Positions 19,207 to 30,089 are shown, numbered from the stretch's first letter. The stretch: DNA of 64,000 nucleotides from Pseudohalocynthiibacter aestuariivivens (GCF_018457175.1 NZ_JAGFNU010000013.1:1-64000); one strand, 5' to 3'. The notes: generated by a model not told the origin, from the letters alone. Numbers and translations: made by a program.

Positions 19207-19514
19207 ATGAAGGGTTTTCTGAGCAACAAAGGGGTCTGTTCTAAATCAGAGCAATACTGTTGTCCGGCCGCATCGCAACCCATCGGAGACCTGTATTTAA
19301 TCCCGATATCTCAGTATCGTAAAAGGATTTTGGTAGTCTATTTACGAGCTGCAAATGGTTTTCTTAGGGCATCGTTCTAGCAATGGCCCAAGTTAAAACT
19401 CGCAAATACTGGGCCGAAACTGAAAGTAGGGCCACTTGTCTGCATTGATTTTGAGTGTCTTTAACGCTCTCTTAACCAACCCTTGGTGATCTTCTCCGGT
19501 AATCCGGGGGACAA
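19207..19514. other. intergenic region
   Basis: No gene or clear structural element seen. The last bases before 19515 (atccgggggac) supply the ribosome binding site of the next gene. Confidence 0.4.
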
Positions 19515-20174
19515 ATGACACGCTTCATTGTTTTCGTTCTATCCATCATTATCCCGTTCCCAGCGTTTTCAGGAGCTTGGCCACGCGAACACGGAACAGT
19601 CTACGTTGCGTTCTCTGAAACTTTTACTGTGAACTCAGTCGGTGTCCCCCGTAGTTTTCTATCCCTATACGCGGAATACGGCTTGTCCCCACAATTGACG
19701 CTTGGGTTTGATGGGTTTCGCAGTGGATCGGGGGAAAGTTCGGAAACATTTTTGTTCCTGAGTTTTCCGCTTCACACCAACAATCCAAGAAACCACTACG
19801 CGCTCACCTTTGCGCTCGGTGAACACGCCGACCTTACTGGAGCCCCAGCCCCGGCGCTGCGCATCGGTCTTAACTGGGGGAGGAATATTGGCAGTAGCTG
19901 GCTCGCGATCAATAATTTTGCAACTTTCAGGAAAGCGTCTGATACCCCGTTACTCAAACTCGACGCCACCTGGGGTTATCACTTCAGTAACCATATAGAC
20001 CTGATGCTCAACCTGCGAGCCGAAACTTACGACGGCGCCACAAACAAAATCGAAATTGCGCCCGGGTTGACCTGGCAAACTGGTGTCGGCAATCGGATCG
20101 AAGTCGGGTTAAGCATCGGGGCAGCTGAACACCGAGAGTACGGTTTGAAAATTGGAATCGTCAGAGAGTTTTAA
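19515..20174 (+). CDS. hypothetical outer-membrane beta-barrel-like protein
   Basis: 219 residues with an N-terminal signal peptide (hydrophobic segment to AFSGA). The mature sequence alternates polar and hydrophobic residues in many short strands (YALTFALGEHA, LRIGLNWGRN, EIAPGLTWQTG, IEVGLSIGAA, GLKIGIVREF) and ends in phenylalanine, as outer-membrane barrels do. No specific family recognised. Function unknown. Confidence 0.65.
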   Translation: MTRFIVFVLSIIIPFPAFSGAWPREHGTVYVAFSETFTVNSVGVPRSFLSLYAEYGLSPQLTLGFDGFRSGSGESSETFLFLSFPLHTNNPRNHYALTFALGEHADLTGAPAPALRIGLNWGRNIGSSWLAINNFATFRKASDTPLLKLDATWGYHFSNHIDLMLNLRAETYDGATNKIEIAPGLTWQTGVGNRIEVGLSIGAAEHREYGLKIGIVREF

Positions 20175-20237
20175 GCCGGAACAGGTGTTCACCCGGTCGG
20201 GAATAGGCGCCTATCGCTGGCTACCTCTTGGCCGGAT

Positions 20238-20555
20238 TTAAAAAACCTCAGAAACCTCATACATGACAGGTTCAAAACTTTTGCAGAGGGCTGAAATTTC
20301 ACGGTTTCGCTTCCGCATCTCATCCGTCCGAAGCATAGCTTGGAAATCTTCGCGTCGCTGCCACTGCGAGTAATTCGCGATGCGGGTTTGTGCATCATTG
20401 ACGTGAAGTCCCGCAGCAATAAACCCTTGCTGGTGCCTAATAAACTTCTCGTAGGCATCGGTTAGCGCGTCCAAAAGGTCCTGACAGGTACCTGGCGTCA
20501 TCTCAAATGTCGTGATTACTGTCTGAAGCTCGGTGGTCTTTGAAATTCTTGGCAT
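20238..20555 (-). CDS. antibiotic biosynthesis monooxygenase (ABM) domain protein
   Basis: 105 residues. The pattern of an early beta strand (LQTVITTFEMTPGT), a helix with LTDAYEKFIRHQQGFIAAGLHV and the YSQWQRREDFQAML motif is typical of ABM-domain dimeric ferredoxin-like proteins. Such proteins range from quinol monooxygenases to proteins of unknown activity. The start at 20555 has a strong aaaggagg. No neighbours suggest a substrate. Confidence 0.75.
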   Translation of the reverse strand: MPRISKTTELQTVITTFEMTPGTCQDLLDALTDAYEKFIRHQQGFIAAGLHVNDAQTRIANYSQWQRREDFQAMLRTDEMRKRNREISALCKSFEPVMYEVSEVF

Positions 20556-20625
20556 CCGCTCCTCCTTTTGCTTCAGTCTAACGCAATTCTGTTTTTTGCA
20601 CAGGCTGTAAGAACGTGAGCCGACT

Positions 20626-20658
20626 TAAAAAACGGGACACGAAAATCGCATCCCGTTT
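20626..20658 (-). terminator. rho-independent terminator of the beta-helix gene
   Basis: On the minus strand, aaacggga (plus 20651-20658) pairs with tcccgttt (plus 20630-20637), followed by a run of Ts. It lies about 25 bases beyond the stop codon of the gene at 20682. Confidence 0.8.
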
Positions 20659-20681
20659 CAAAATAAAGTTCAATTAGACCG

Positions 20682-22973
20682 TTAGATCGGATTATCCACG
20701 CGCGCTGTCAATTGCACCGTGCCTTTACAGGCTTCTGCCCAAGTCAGGTGAATGTGGTTTTTGTTGGCTCCCTGCTCGACCGAAACAAAAGGCATGTCGA
20801 TTACCTGCGTGTTCAGCCCTTTGCTGATTTGCCCCTCAGCCACTAAACCTGTCACCCGGCGTGCGCGGCCCTCAAATGGCAAATGCGCAGAAAAATCCAC
20901 ATCCCAGGTCTTCGCGTCTGTTACCTGCGTATGTGGTAATGTGACGGGGTTGTGTGTTTGATTGGTTGCGGCAATGTAAATATTTCCCAACCAAACAATG
21001 TTGCGCATTCGTCCAAAATCAAGCCCGGCAATTGAATCGTCAACATAGTCGGCCCGGTCAATATTTCCGTTTAACGATTTGAAGGTATTACCGGAAACGT
21101 TCATGCCACTCACGAAATGACCAGACCCATAGGGCTTGATAACAATCCAGTTGAACCAGGGGGCCACATCATTCGCGGTAAAGATGTTGCTGTTGACTGT
21201 CAGACCGCCAAAGGAAGATTCATTGGAAAACCCCGGCTCTGAGTCATGCTCATTCGTCCATTCTATAAAACTGTTGTCAATGTAGTTGCCTGTCACGGTT
21301 GATTTTACGTTGGTTTGCGTAAAGGCAATGCCCGCCTGTACTAGTCCATTGGGTTCATTGTCCCCCTGAAACCAATGGTTGCCGGTGAAAATATGCCCTG
21401 CCCCGTGAACGACAGCGAAATGGCCGAATTTCACAACACGATTATCTCTGATCTTCGTGTCATTCGCATTTACATTCAAAGCTATGGATCTACGGTCTTG
21501 CGCACGCAATGGTTGCTCGTTTGACAAAAACTGACAACGATCTACCAGCATACCCTGACAGCCAGTTCCGATCGACGTAATTCCGCGATCCTTAGGTTTG
21601 GTCAGGAAACAATCGCGCACGTGGAAAATCAAACCATTTTTCGCCAACATGATACCGCTGGCATTCCCGTTGCATTTCAGGTCCACTTCATCGAGCACAA
21701 ACCGCGAGAGAGAGCTGAACCCGTGAAAATCCAGAATATATTTAAAGCGGGTGAATGTGAAAACCTGAGTCCCGACTGCATCGTAAAGCGGGTGGCTTAG
21801 ATTAACGGTTTGCGCACCGATATTGACGCTTTCAACATAGACTTCACGACCAACCCCAGATCCTTGGACAAGCGATCCAACTTGAATCTGGGCAACATTA
21901 ATAACGCCGGTCAATTGCTTGTTGTTACTGGTTGAATATGTCGCTTGCGATGTGAAAACATCGCTGTTCCAGTTCGCACTATCAACCGCGTCGAACTGCC
22001 CATTCTGAATGACTCTCCGGTTAGCATAGGAATCCTTGTTTCCAACGGTGGCATGAATATCGATCGGCTCGTCAATCGTAATCTGTCGGCCTTTCATATC
22101 AAGCGACTCGTGGTCAGAAAAATTGAACAACGATTGCACAGCCTTTTTGAACGCAAGCAGTTCGTCGCCAAAGGCATCAATGTAAGCGGGTAAATCAAAA
22201 TTTTTCGTCAGCGAGAGCCTTTTGTCCTGAGGCATGATTACGGTGCCAACAAACCGCACGCTATTTTCAAAGGTTACGTGATCATTCAGGAAATATACGC
22301 CTTCCGAAACTAGGACTTCGCGTCCGTTGGCCGCAGCGTCTGCCGCTTCAAATGCTGCCCGGTTGTCGGTCACACCATCACCAATCGCGCCATAGTCGCG
22401 GACATCAACCCAATCCATCATGGTGCGTAGAAACAGGCTTGTCATATCTTCAATTTGCAGGTCGTCAATGCGTACGACACCACCATTCAGGCCAGTCAGA
22501 TCAAGACCGAAATGTCCATATAGCGGCGTGCTGCCCCAAATCATATCAACGCCATTGCGCGCACCCGTTCCAACAATCGCACTTACCGTCACAACGTCAC
22601 CATAAGATTGCAGAGTTACGTGTGGTCCGGTTTCGGGCAAGCCCGTCACATGGGTATCGCCAGCGCCGCCCGCCCATCCGGCAATTTGCACATCCGGCAG
22701 ATTGCCACTCATCGCCTTAACGCGTGCAGAAATTCTAAGGTAGCAGCCAGGCAACAATGGCGATTGTCCCATCCAGCGCAGTTTTTGTGTGTCCTGGGTT
22801 TTCAAAAGCTCCAGACATCCACCGAAATCCTGATCCGCCGGAACAAAGGCGGCGTTTGGATCTCCTTCATAGGTGTCAGAACCCAGTGTCCCATCTTGGC
22901 TGGACCAAACGTCCAACCCGTTTTCAAACTTAGGCGGCATCAGAACCAACCCTTCGGTAATCGCTTTGTTCAT
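20682..22973 (-). CDS. large right-handed beta-helix protein (pectate lyase superfamily type)
   Basis: 763 residues from the ATG at 22973 (MNKAITEGLVLMPPKFENG), which fits how relatives begin; the frame is open to 23024. An N-terminal 180-residue domain resembles a carbohydrate-binding jelly roll. At about residue 190 DVRDYGAIGDGVTDNRAAF marks the start of a pectate-lyase-3-type beta helix, followed by repeated short strands with N-rich turns. No signal peptide is visible. Relatives in roseobacters occur near polysaccharide or surface genes. Substrate and export route are unknown. It ends in a clear terminator. Confidence 0.78.
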   Translation of the reverse strand: MNKAITEGLVLMPPKFENGLDVWSSQDGTLGSDTYEGDPNAAFVPADQDFGGCLELLKTQDTQKLRWMGQSPLLPGCYLRISARVKAMSGNLPDVQIAGWAGGAGDTHVTGLPETGPHVTLQSYGDVVTVSAIVGTGARNGVDMIWGSTPLYGHFGLDLTGLNGGVVRIDDLQIEDMTSLFLRTMMDWVDVRDYGAIGDGVTDNRAAFEAADAAANGREVLVSEGVYFLNDHVTFENSVRFVGTVIMPQDKRLSLTKNFDLPAYIDAFGDELLAFKKAVQSLFNFSDHESLDMKGRQITIDEPIDIHATVGNKDSYANRRVIQNGQFDAVDSANWNSDVFTSQATYSTSNNKQLTGVINVAQIQVGSLVQGSGVGREVYVESVNIGAQTVNLSHPLYDAVGTQVFTFTRFKYILDFHGFSSLSRFVLDEVDLKCNGNASGIMLAKNGLIFHVRDCFLTKPKDRGITSIGTGCQGMLVDRCQFLSNEQPLRAQDRRSIALNVNANDTKIRDNRVVKFGHFAVVHGAGHIFTGNHWFQGDNEPNGLVQAGIAFTQTNVKSTVTGNYIDNSFIEWTNEHDSEPGFSNESSFGGLTVNSNIFTANDVAPWFNWIVIKPYGSGHFVSGMNVSGNTFKSLNGNIDRADYVDDSIAGLDFGRMRNIVWLGNIYIAATNQTHNPVTLPHTQVTDAKTWDVDFSAHLPFEGRARRVTGLVAEGQISKGLNTQVIDMPFVSVEQGANKNHIHLTWAEACKGTVQLTARVDNPI

Positions 22974-23151
22974 TAGAACCCCATTCACAATTGCTACTGT
23001 GCGCACCCCAGTTCCACGGCCCAATTTTCATTGGTCTGCGGTTCTCAATTCTTTGATATCAAGTAGAAAGAATTCCGGCGCTCAACCCAGATGTGAAAGT
23101 AGTTAACAAACAGCCCTTAATCGCGGCCAAAGCGACCGTTCTTAACTTTTG

Positions 23152-23562
23152 TTAAACGCCTGTTTCTGATTGCTGAAGCAATTGTACGGCGTTTATCATC
23201 CAGCCATCGTCGCCCTTAACCATCTGGTAATCCAGAATATGCACAAAACCCGCCTGATCACGGATCAGCATTTTTTGCCAAAATGCGCCGGCAATCTCCC
23301 GCAATTCCAGAAATCGGACCTCCGCTGGCCTGTGGACCATCGGATAGCCATTTCGAACCATTGCTTCAAATCGTTCAGGGGATTGAAAATAATTCTGAAT
23401 ATTTGGCGAGGCATAGCCGAATGCGAGGCCAAAATCATCTAACCGGAACGCCTCTATCTGGCTCGTGATGACACCTCGCATAGCCGGATTCGCTGGCTCA
23501 TCAGCAAAAGCAAAGCTCGCTGATAAACAAGCAAACACCCATCCTAAAATAAGTTGTCTCAC
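23152..23562 (-). CDS. DUF4864 domain protein, exported
   Basis: 136 residues with a signal peptide cleaved near SFAFADE. The mature region (ITSQIEAFRLDDFGLAFGYASPNIQNYF, then NGYPMVHRPAEVRF) matches DUF4864, an NTF2-like fold group of unknown function that is common in alphaproteobacteria. Probably periplasmic. Confidence 0.8.
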   Translation of the reverse strand: MRQLILGWVFACLSASFAFADEPANPAMRGVITSQIEAFRLDDFGLAFGYASPNIQNYFQSPERFEAMVRNGYPMVHRPAEVRFLELREIAGAFWQKMLIRDQAGFVHILDYQMVKGDDGWMINAVQLLQQSETGV

Positions 23563-23617
23563 GACTCAAACCTCCCCTCGCCACCTCTATGGTATACTGC
23601 CTGCGAAGGGGTTTGGA

Positions 23618-25198
23618 TCAATTTACGAGTTTACCCGCCAATCCGTTTTCAATCAGCTCGATCGTTTCAGTGACACCAAAAAGCGCGATGAACCCGCCAA
23701 AACGCGGCCCCTGTGACGCCCCAAGCAAAACTTCGTAAAGTGTTTTAAACCAATCGCGAAGCGGCTCAAACTCATGTTCTTTCCCAACAGCAAATACCAT
23801 CGTCTGTAAGGCATCTGCATCAGAACCGCCGTCCCAGTCTTTAAGACGCGCTAAGAGGTCTTCAAGTGCTGCACGTTCTTTATCATTCGCAAGCCGGTAA
23901 GTCTTTGCTGGCTTCACAAAGTCATTGTAGTAGCGCACGGCAAAGCCCGCAGCATGATCAAGGTCTGGATGCGTCTCTGCGGATGCCTCTGGCGCGTAAC
24001 GCTTGATGAACCCCCAAAGCGTTTCTTTCTCTTCCGCTGCCGCCACAGATGCGAGGTTGAGCAACATTGAGAAAGGCACAACCAGTTTGGACTCCGGCGG
24101 CTTTCCGTTGTGAATATGCCAGACGGGATTAGCGACCTGCGCAGCAACATCCTGCGTTGGAAAGGCTCGCAACTGTTGATGATATTCATCCACCGCCCGC
24201 GGAATAACGTCGAAATACATCCGCTTTGCCGTCTTAGGCTTCAGATACATGAAGTAGTCGAGGCTTTCAGGCGTTGCATAGGTAAGCCACTCGTCAATCG
24301 ACAAGCCATTCCCTTTGGATTTCGAGATTTTCTCGCCGTTATTATCCAAAAACAACTCGTAGGTGAAATGTTCAGGCGCGCGGCCCCCCAGGATTTCGCA
24401 AATCTTGTCATAAATCGGTGTGTTGGTTGAATGGTCTTTGCCGTACATCTCGAAATCGACGTCCAGCGCAGCCCAGCGCGCGCCAAAGTCGGGCTTCCAC
24501 TGCAACTTCACCTGCCCGCCCGTCACTGCTAACGTACAGTCCCTGCCATCTTCGTCTTCGAAGGTAATTGTACCGTCTTTGGCATTCACGTCTTTCATCG
24601 GAACATAAAGAACGCGACCTGAAATCGGTGAAATGGGCAGAAAGCAGCTATAGGTTTCACGGCGTTCCTCGCGCAAGCTCGCAAGCATCACCTTCATGAT
24701 CGCGTCATATTTCTCGGTGGCCCGCAGCAGAATTTCATCAAACTGGCCGGTTTTGTAAAAATCCGTCGCGCTGATAAAATCGTATTGAAATCCAAAAGTG
24801 TCCAGAAACCGGCGTAACATTGCATTGTTGTGATGCCCAAAACTTTCGTATTCACCAAACGGATCCGGAACTGCAGTGAGCGGCCTTTGCAGATGCTCAT
24901 GCAGCATATCGGGGTTTGGGACATTGTCGGGAATCTTGCGCATCCCGTCCATGTCGTCTGAAAAACAGATAAGCCGGGTCGGAATATCACTGATCGCCTC
25001 AAATGCGCGTCGCACCATCGTTGTGCGCGCCACTTCGCCGAATGTCCCGAGGTGCGGCAAACCGCTTGGCCCATACCCCGTTTCAAACAATACATAGCCC
25101 TTTTTAGGCGGCTGCTTGGCATAACGTTTCACCAGCCGGCGCGCTTCTTCAAAGGGCCAGGCTTTAGAGTTCATTGCAGCATCGCGTAGTTCAGACAT
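23618..25198 (-). CDS. lysK: lysyl-tRNA synthetase, class I
   Basis: 526 residues. HIGH-type signature [10 protein letters not shown] at about 43-52 and KMSKS-type signature KISKSKG at about 290-296 identify a class I synthetase, and the overall sequence ([36 protein letters not shown]) is class I LysRS. It charges tRNA-Lys in the cytoplasm. Alphaproteobacteria commonly use this archaeal-type enzyme instead of class II LysS. Confidence 0.97.
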   Translation of the reverse strand: MSELRDAAMNSKAWPFEEARRLVKRYAKQPPKKGYVLFETGYGPSGLPHLGTFGEVARTTMVRRAFEAISDIPTRLICFSDDMDGMRKIPDNVPNPDMLHEHLQRPLTAVPDPFGEYESFGHHNNAMLRRFLDTFGFQYDFISATDFYKTGQFDEILLRATEKYDAIMKVMLASLREERRETYSCFLPISPISGRVLYVPMKDVNAKDGTITFEDEDGRDCTLAVTGGQVKLQWKPDFGARWAALDVDFEMYGKDHSTNTPIYDKICEILGGRAPEHFTYELFLDNNGEKISKSKGNGLSIDEWLTYATPESLDYFMYLKPKTAKRMYFDVIPRAVDEYHQQLRAFPTQDVAAQVANPVWHIHNGKPPESKLVVPFSMLLNLASVAAAEEKETLWGFIKRYAPEASAETHPDLDHAAGFAVRYYNDFVKPAKTYRLANDKERAALEDLLARLKDWDGGSDADALQTMVFAVGKEHEFEPLRDWFKTLYEVLLGASQGPRFGGFIALFGVTETIELIENGLAGKLVN

Positions 25199-25328
25199 AT
25201 CGGCTCACTTCTTAACGTCTTCCGGCCCTGCGCCGTAACACCTGATGTCTCCTATTGCTCCCCCTCGCTGACGTCAATAAATTGATCTGTAGTTACATGC
25301 CCTCTTTGGGCCCAATAAGGATAATAAC

Positions 25329-25751
25329 GTGACCCAAGCCCCACATGCTCTGACCCCTCAGGACAGTCTTGTTGCTCTGATGATCGCCGTTTCTGCCTCA
25401 GATGAAAACATACGCACATCGGAACTTATCACGATCCAACGTATTATGAATCATTTACCCGTTTTTGGCGACTATGATCAGGATCGTATAACGACGATAA
25501 GCCAAACTGTGTTTGACCTCTTCGAAGAAGAAGATGGACTGGACGCGCTCTTTGGTCTCGTTAAAGATAACCTGCCGGAAAAACTTTATGAAACCGCATA
25601 CGCCCTCGCCTGTGATGTCGCGGCTGCAGATGGCCGCCTTCAGGAAACTGAACTCCGCCTCCTCGAAGAAATTCGCTATGAGCTGAACATTGATCGTCTT
25701 CATGGTGCAGCCATCGAACGTGGTGCGCGCGCCAGACATCAAACTCTTTAG
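25329..25751 (+). CDS. TerB-like (tellurite resistance) protein
   Basis: 140 residues starting at a GTG with aaggat upstream. The sequence LVALMIAVSASDENIRTSELITIQRIM and the later ACDVAAADGRLQETELRLLEEI show the paired acidic helices of TerB-like proteins. TerB is linked to tellurite and stress response, but most single-domain members lack a proven role. No other ter genes are adjacent. Confidence 0.75.
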   Translation: MTQAPHALTPQDSLVALMIAVSASDENIRTSELITIQRIMNHLPVFGDYDQDRITTISQTVFDLFEEEDGLDALFGLVKDNLPEKLYETAYALACDVAAADGRLQETELRLLEEIRYELNIDRLHGAAIERGARARHQTL

Positions 25752-25951
25752 TATTCTCCAACTCTCAAACTAAGTCATTTCACAAAGACAACCGGACACA
25801 AAACAACACCCAAACCGTTCTTTCTTTATCCTTAAAATATCCCCGCGCAGCGCGCGAAACCGCACGAAGTGCCAGAAAGAATGACGCGGAACGCGTCTCA
25901 ATTTAAAACCTCGGGCCTAAGACCAATGGGCTGGCTGACATGTTACCAAGC

Positions 25952-27445
25952 TTATCGCTCGTATCGATCCGCCCAGCGACGGATAAGCTGCTGCTGGAGC
26001 CGCCTCGACCGGCCTTTCCAACTGCGCGCGCCGGGTGGCACTTCGCGCTCTGGCGGGCTCACCTGCGCGCGCCTGTCCGTGTCGGCCGTAAATATCGCGA
26101 ACGCAAGATCACGCCCGCGCGGTGTCCGGGCATACCCCGCCAGTGAGGACACAAAGTTAAGCGTACCGGTCTTTGCTTTTACCGAAATTGCATGGTTGCG
26201 AACGACTCGTCCCTGATTGTCGCGAATGGCTATATCTTTCATCATTGGCCGCAACGCGCTCTCTGGGCCTGTTTTTAACAACATGCGGACCATGTCACGC
26301 GCCGAAAGTTGTGACTCATCGCCAAGTCCGGAATGATCTACAAACCGGGCGCGATTTGCACCTAGGTTTTCAGTCAGCCAAGCCGCCATCTCACGTGCAG
26401 AGCCGCGCAGGCTATGAACGCGGCCTCCGGAAACAGAACTCGCGGTCATCCCCACGGCTTCTGCCGTTAAATTTGTAGAGTATTTTAGCATATTACGCAG
26501 GATCAGGCGCAGTTCGGTGCTACTGTGCTCGACAACAATCGTTCCAGTTGTTGTCGAGGCAATCGTTCGCGCTCTTGGCAAAACGATCCCGTGCGAACGG
26601 GCCAGCGTCTGAAAAACCTCGGCGGCGTAAAGCTCGGGCTTGCGCACCGGAAGCCAGCGACTTCCGCCATTTCCCAAGGCGCCGCGCGCGACGGTCCAGC
26701 TATCGCTGCCCTGCGTGTCAGTATATGTATAAACTGGATAAGAACGGTTCACCACCTGCATGCTGGACACATGAACTCGCGGACGAAACCGTTCGGCGCG
26801 GGCGTCCATGATGACTTCATATTCGTCTGACTGTCGCTTCCACTCAAAATGAACGCGGTTAAAATTCAAATTTAAACCAGAAACCGATGGGTTGTATCCC
26901 AGATGTTCGGGCTGGCTGGCATCAATTGCTCTGACATAAGGCAAAGCGGCCGAATGAACCCGAAACTGACCGGTAATTTCGTTAACGCCCGCGGCTTTCA
27001 AATCGCGCGCCATATTGCCAAGCATGTCTGTGTTGAGCACCGGATCACCACCGCCAACCAGTATCAAGTCACCCTCAAGCTTGCCGTTCCGTATCGGGCC
27101 TGTTGCGTAAAGCCTGGTGCGAAACCGATACCCAGCGCCAAGCCGGTCCAAGGCGTAAAGCGTTGTTATGGCTTTTGCCACGCTCGCCGGTGGCAGCGGC
27201 AGCAACGGATTCATCGTTTCAAGCATTTGCCCGGTGTGCGCATCAGCCACAACATAACCAACCCGACCTGTTCCAAGCTCCGCCGCCCTTACAAGACGGT
27301 CAGCTGATGGTCCTGCTGCCCTCTGAATGACACCTGGGCGCACAGCGGGGCGCAACGAACGCAAAGGCGCGTCTGCAAAGGCGGGTCCCGATGCAGCAGC
27401 AATTAGTCCCGATAAAACGAACCGGCGAGAAAAATCCTTGGTCAT
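25952..27445 (-). CDS. dacB: D-alanyl-D-alanine carboxypeptidase/endopeptidase, PBP4 type
   Basis: 497 residues from the ATG at 27445. A twin-arginine-like signal (DFSRRFVLSGLIAAASG) directs export to the periplasm. Active-site motifs are intact: SxxK in LPPASVAKA, SxN as STN in KYSTNLTAEAVG, and KTG in VKAKTGTLNF. PBP4 enzymes trim or cleave peptidoglycan cross-links. The frame remains open to 27544 over the end of nadD, but that start would hide the signal peptide. Confidence 0.9.
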   Translation of the reverse strand: MTKDFSRRFVLSGLIAAASGPAFADAPLRSLRPAVRPGVIQRAAGPSADRLVRAAELGTGRVGYVVADAHTGQMLETMNPLLPLPPASVAKAITTLYALDRLGAGYRFRTRLYATGPIRNGKLEGDLILVGGGDPVLNTDMLGNMARDLKAAGVNEITGQFRVHSAALPYVRAIDASQPEHLGYNPSVSGLNLNFNRVHFEWKRQSDEYEVIMDARAERFRPRVHVSSMQVVNRSYPVYTYTDTQGSDSWTVARGALGNGGSRWLPVRKPELYAAEVFQTLARSHGIVLPRARTIASTTTGTIVVEHSSTELRLILRNMLKYSTNLTAEAVGMTASSVSGGRVHSLRGSAREMAAWLTENLGANRARFVDHSGLGDESQLSARDMVRMLLKTGPESALRPMMKDIAIRDNQGRVVRNHAISVKAKTGTLNFVSSLAGYARTPRGRDLAFAIFTADTDRRAQVSPPEREVPPGARSWKGRSRRLQQQLIRRWADRYER

Positions 27446-27482
27446 AAAGAGATTTAACCCCGAGAATTTGTTCCGAGCAAGG

Positions 27483-28085
27483 CTATCCTGCCCATCGTCC
27501 CTTTGCGCGAATATCTGTCGAAGATATGTCCACCATTGGTGCATTTATAAAACACCATGCCGGTGGTTCTGCCCGTGACAGGTACACTGACTCTCGCCCA
27601 CGCAGTCTGAAACGGGCATATCGCTTTGCTGCCGGGGAAAGCCGGGCTGTTATACGGTCGCCAGGTCGCGCGATTACGCCAACCGGAATATTTTCCATAA
27701 TCCACTGCCATCGATCCCACTTGTGAAACGACGCCAGATTATCCGCCCCCATCAGCCAAACGAACCGCTGCTGTGGATAATGTTGGAACAGAGCTTCCAG
27801 AGTTTCAGCCGTGTACCGCGTTCCGATCTTCGCCTCAAAATCACTGATTTCGATACGCGGGTGCTTTACAAGTTTCCGACACGCATCGAGGCGTTTCTCA
27901 AGAGGCGCAGGCCCCCGCGTCTTCAAAGGGTTGCCGGGGCTGACCAGCCACCAGACCCGGTCAAGCCTGAATCGCTTCATTGCCTCCTGCGAAATATGGA
28001 CATGCCCCATATGAGGCGGATCAAATGATCCGCCCAGCAATCCGATCACCTGATTGGTTGGTGCATATGGCATTCCGTGGCGCAT
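27483..28085 (-). CDS. nadD: nicotinate-nucleotide adenylyltransferase
   Basis: 200 residues from the ATG at 28085, preceded by agagagg. The nucleotidyltransferase motif [14 protein letters not shown] and the C-terminal ISSTDIR motif are intact. NadD joins ATP and nicotinate mononucleotide to make deaminated NAD, upstream of NadE, which is encoded at 35488-37146. The PBP4 gene follows after 37 bases. Confidence 0.95.
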   Translation of the reverse strand: MRHGMPYAPTNQVIGLLGGSFDPPHMGHVHISQEAMKRFRLDRVWWLVSPGNPLKTRGPAPLEKRLDACRKLVKHPRIEISDFEAKIGTRYTAETLEALFQHYPQQRFVWLMGADNLASFHKWDRWQWIMENIPVGVIARPGDRITARLSPAAKRYARFRLRGRESVYLSRAEPPAWCFINAPMVDISSTDIRAKGRWAG

Positions 28086-28311
28086 AAAGACCTCTCTAAC
28101 CAATTGTTCTGAAAGATAGGAGAGCAGAAATAGTATTGACGTCATTTGCTCTGAAGCGATTGCGGGCTGCGTCAGCGTGAAACCGTAGACACGCCGGATT
28201 TGATCCGGTCAGCGTTTCCTGCTTTGCACCTTCTCTAAGCTGATTGCAAAACCCTTGGCCAAACTCTAGAACCTCTCGAGTCTCGGATATCTGTTATTCA
28301 AGGAAATGCAC

Positions 28312-29967
28312 ATGGCCTCCTATCAGTATGTTTACCACATGGACGGAGTTTCAAAAACCTACCCCGGTGGTAAAAAATGTTTTGAAAACATCCGCCTGTC
28401 TTTTTTGCCCGGTGTAAAGATTGGCGTTGTTGGTGTGAACGGCGCGGGTAAATCGACACTTCTGAAGATCATGGCGGGGCTTGATAGCGATTTTTCCGGC
28501 GAAGCTTGGGCCGCAGAAGGTGCGCGTGTTGGGTATCTGCCGCAGGAACCAGAGCTTGACCCGTCACTCGACGTGCGCGGCAATGTTATGCTTGGTGTCG
28601 CTGACAAAAAGGCGATACTTGATCGTTACAACGAACTCGCGATCAACTACTCTGAAGAAACCGCAGATGAAATGGCCCGCCTTCAGGATGAGATCGACGC
28701 GCAGAACCTTTGGGATCTCGACGCGCAGATCGACGTCAGCATGGAAGCGCTGCGTTGCCCACCGGATGATGCGGATGTTACTTCGCTTTCGGGCGGGGAA
28801 AAACGCCGTGTTGCGCTTTGCAAACTCTTGCTTGACGCACCCGACATGCTGCTGCTTGACGAACCAACCAACCACCTTGACGCAGAAACCATAGCCTGGC
28901 TGCAACAGCATCTGATGGATTACAAAGGCACGATCCTGATCGTCACACACGACCGGTACTTCCTTGATGACATTACAAGCTGGATTCTGGAACTTGACCG
29001 TGGCGCAGGCGTGCCTTGGGAAGGCAACTACTCAAGCTGGCTTGAACAAAAAGCCAAGCGCCTTTCGCAAGAAGCTCGTGAAGACAAATCCAAACAAAAA
29101 ACGCTTGAGCGCGAACTTGAATGGATGCGTGCGTCGCCTAAGGCGCGTCAGGCAAAATCCAAAGCCCGGATCAATTCCTATAACGACCTTGCAAATCAGT
29201 CCGAGCGGGAAAAACTCGGCCGGGCCCAGATCATCATCCCGAACGGACCGCGCCTTGGAAACAAGGTGATCGAAGTCAACGGTTTGAAAAAACACATGGG
29301 CGACAAGCTATTAATTGAAGATCTGTCCTTCAGCCTACCGCCTGGTGGGATTGTTGGTGTGATTGGGCCAAACGGTGCTGGTAAAACAACACTGTTCCGT
29401 ATGTTGACCGGAGAAATTCAACCCGATGAAGGCACGATTGAATACGGCGATACCGTTCAGCTATCCTATGTCGACCAGAACCGTGATGATCTGGAGCCCA
29501 ATGCAACCGTTTGGGAAGCGATCGCAGACGGTCTTGACGTGATTCAGCTTGGCGACGCCGAAGTGAACGCACGCGCCTACTGTTCTTCTTTTAATTTCAA
29601 AGGCTCAACACAGCAAAAGAAAGTTTCCTTACTGTCAGGGGGTGAGCGGAATCGGGTTCATATGGCACGCCTTCTGCGCGCGGGCGGCAACGTGCTGTTG
29701 CTCGACGAACCGACGAACGATCTTGATGTCGAAACCCTAAGGGCGCTTGAAGACGCATTGGTGAATTTTGCAGGCTGCGCAGTCGTCATCAGCCACGACC
29801 GCTTTTTTCTCGACCGGATTTGCACCCATATCCTGGCCTTTGAGGGCGAAGCACATGTTGAATGGTTCGAAGGAAACTTTGAAGAATACGAAGAGGACAA
29901 GAAACGTCGCCTGGGCGCTGATGCGCTGGAACCAAAGCGGATCAAATACAAAAAATTCACCCGCTAG
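28312..29967 (+). CDS. ettA: energy-dependent translational throttle protein EttA (ABC-F)
   Basis: 551 residues from the ATG at 28312, which has aagga 8 bases upstream; a second ATG lies six bases earlier. Two ABC domains are visible: Walker A GVNGAGKST with signature LSGGEKRRVALCKL, and Walker A GPNGAGKTT with signature LSGGERNRVHMARL, joined by the P-site tRNA interaction linker. EttA binds the ribosomal E site and gates entry into elongation according to energy state. Confidence 0.95.
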   Translation: MASYQYVYHMDGVSKTYPGGKKCFENIRLSFLPGVKIGVVGVNGAGKSTLLKIMAGLDSDFSGEAWAAEGARVGYLPQEPELDPSLDVRGNVMLGVADKKAILDRYNELAINYSEETADEMARLQDEIDAQNLWDLDAQIDVSMEALRCPPDDADVTSLSGGEKRRVALCKLLLDAPDMLLLDEPTNHLDAETIAWLQQHLMDYKGTILIVTHDRYFLDDITSWILELDRGAGVPWEGNYSSWLEQKAKRLSQEAREDKSKQKTLERELEWMRASPKARQAKSKARINSYNDLANQSEREKLGRAQIIIPNGPRLGNKVIEVNGLKKHMGDKLLIEDLSFSLPPGGIVGVIGPNGAGKTTLFRMLTGEIQPDEGTIEYGDTVQLSYVDQNRDDLEPNATVWEAIADGLDVIQLGDAEVNARAYCSSFNFKGSTQQKKVSLLSGGERNRVHMARLLRAGGNVLLLDEPTNDLDVETLRALEDALVNFAGCAVVISHDRFFLDRICTHILAFEGEAHVEWFEGNFEEYEEDKKRRLGADALEPKRIKYKKFTR

Positions 29968-30089
29968 CAGGTAACAAAAACCATCGGGGTGTCTGACCAT
30001 AACCCCTTGGGCAACGAAATTCTGTTTGGATTTCGAGCATATCCGTATGATATTATTATGTGTTATGATGATCTTACGGAGGGTTAACA

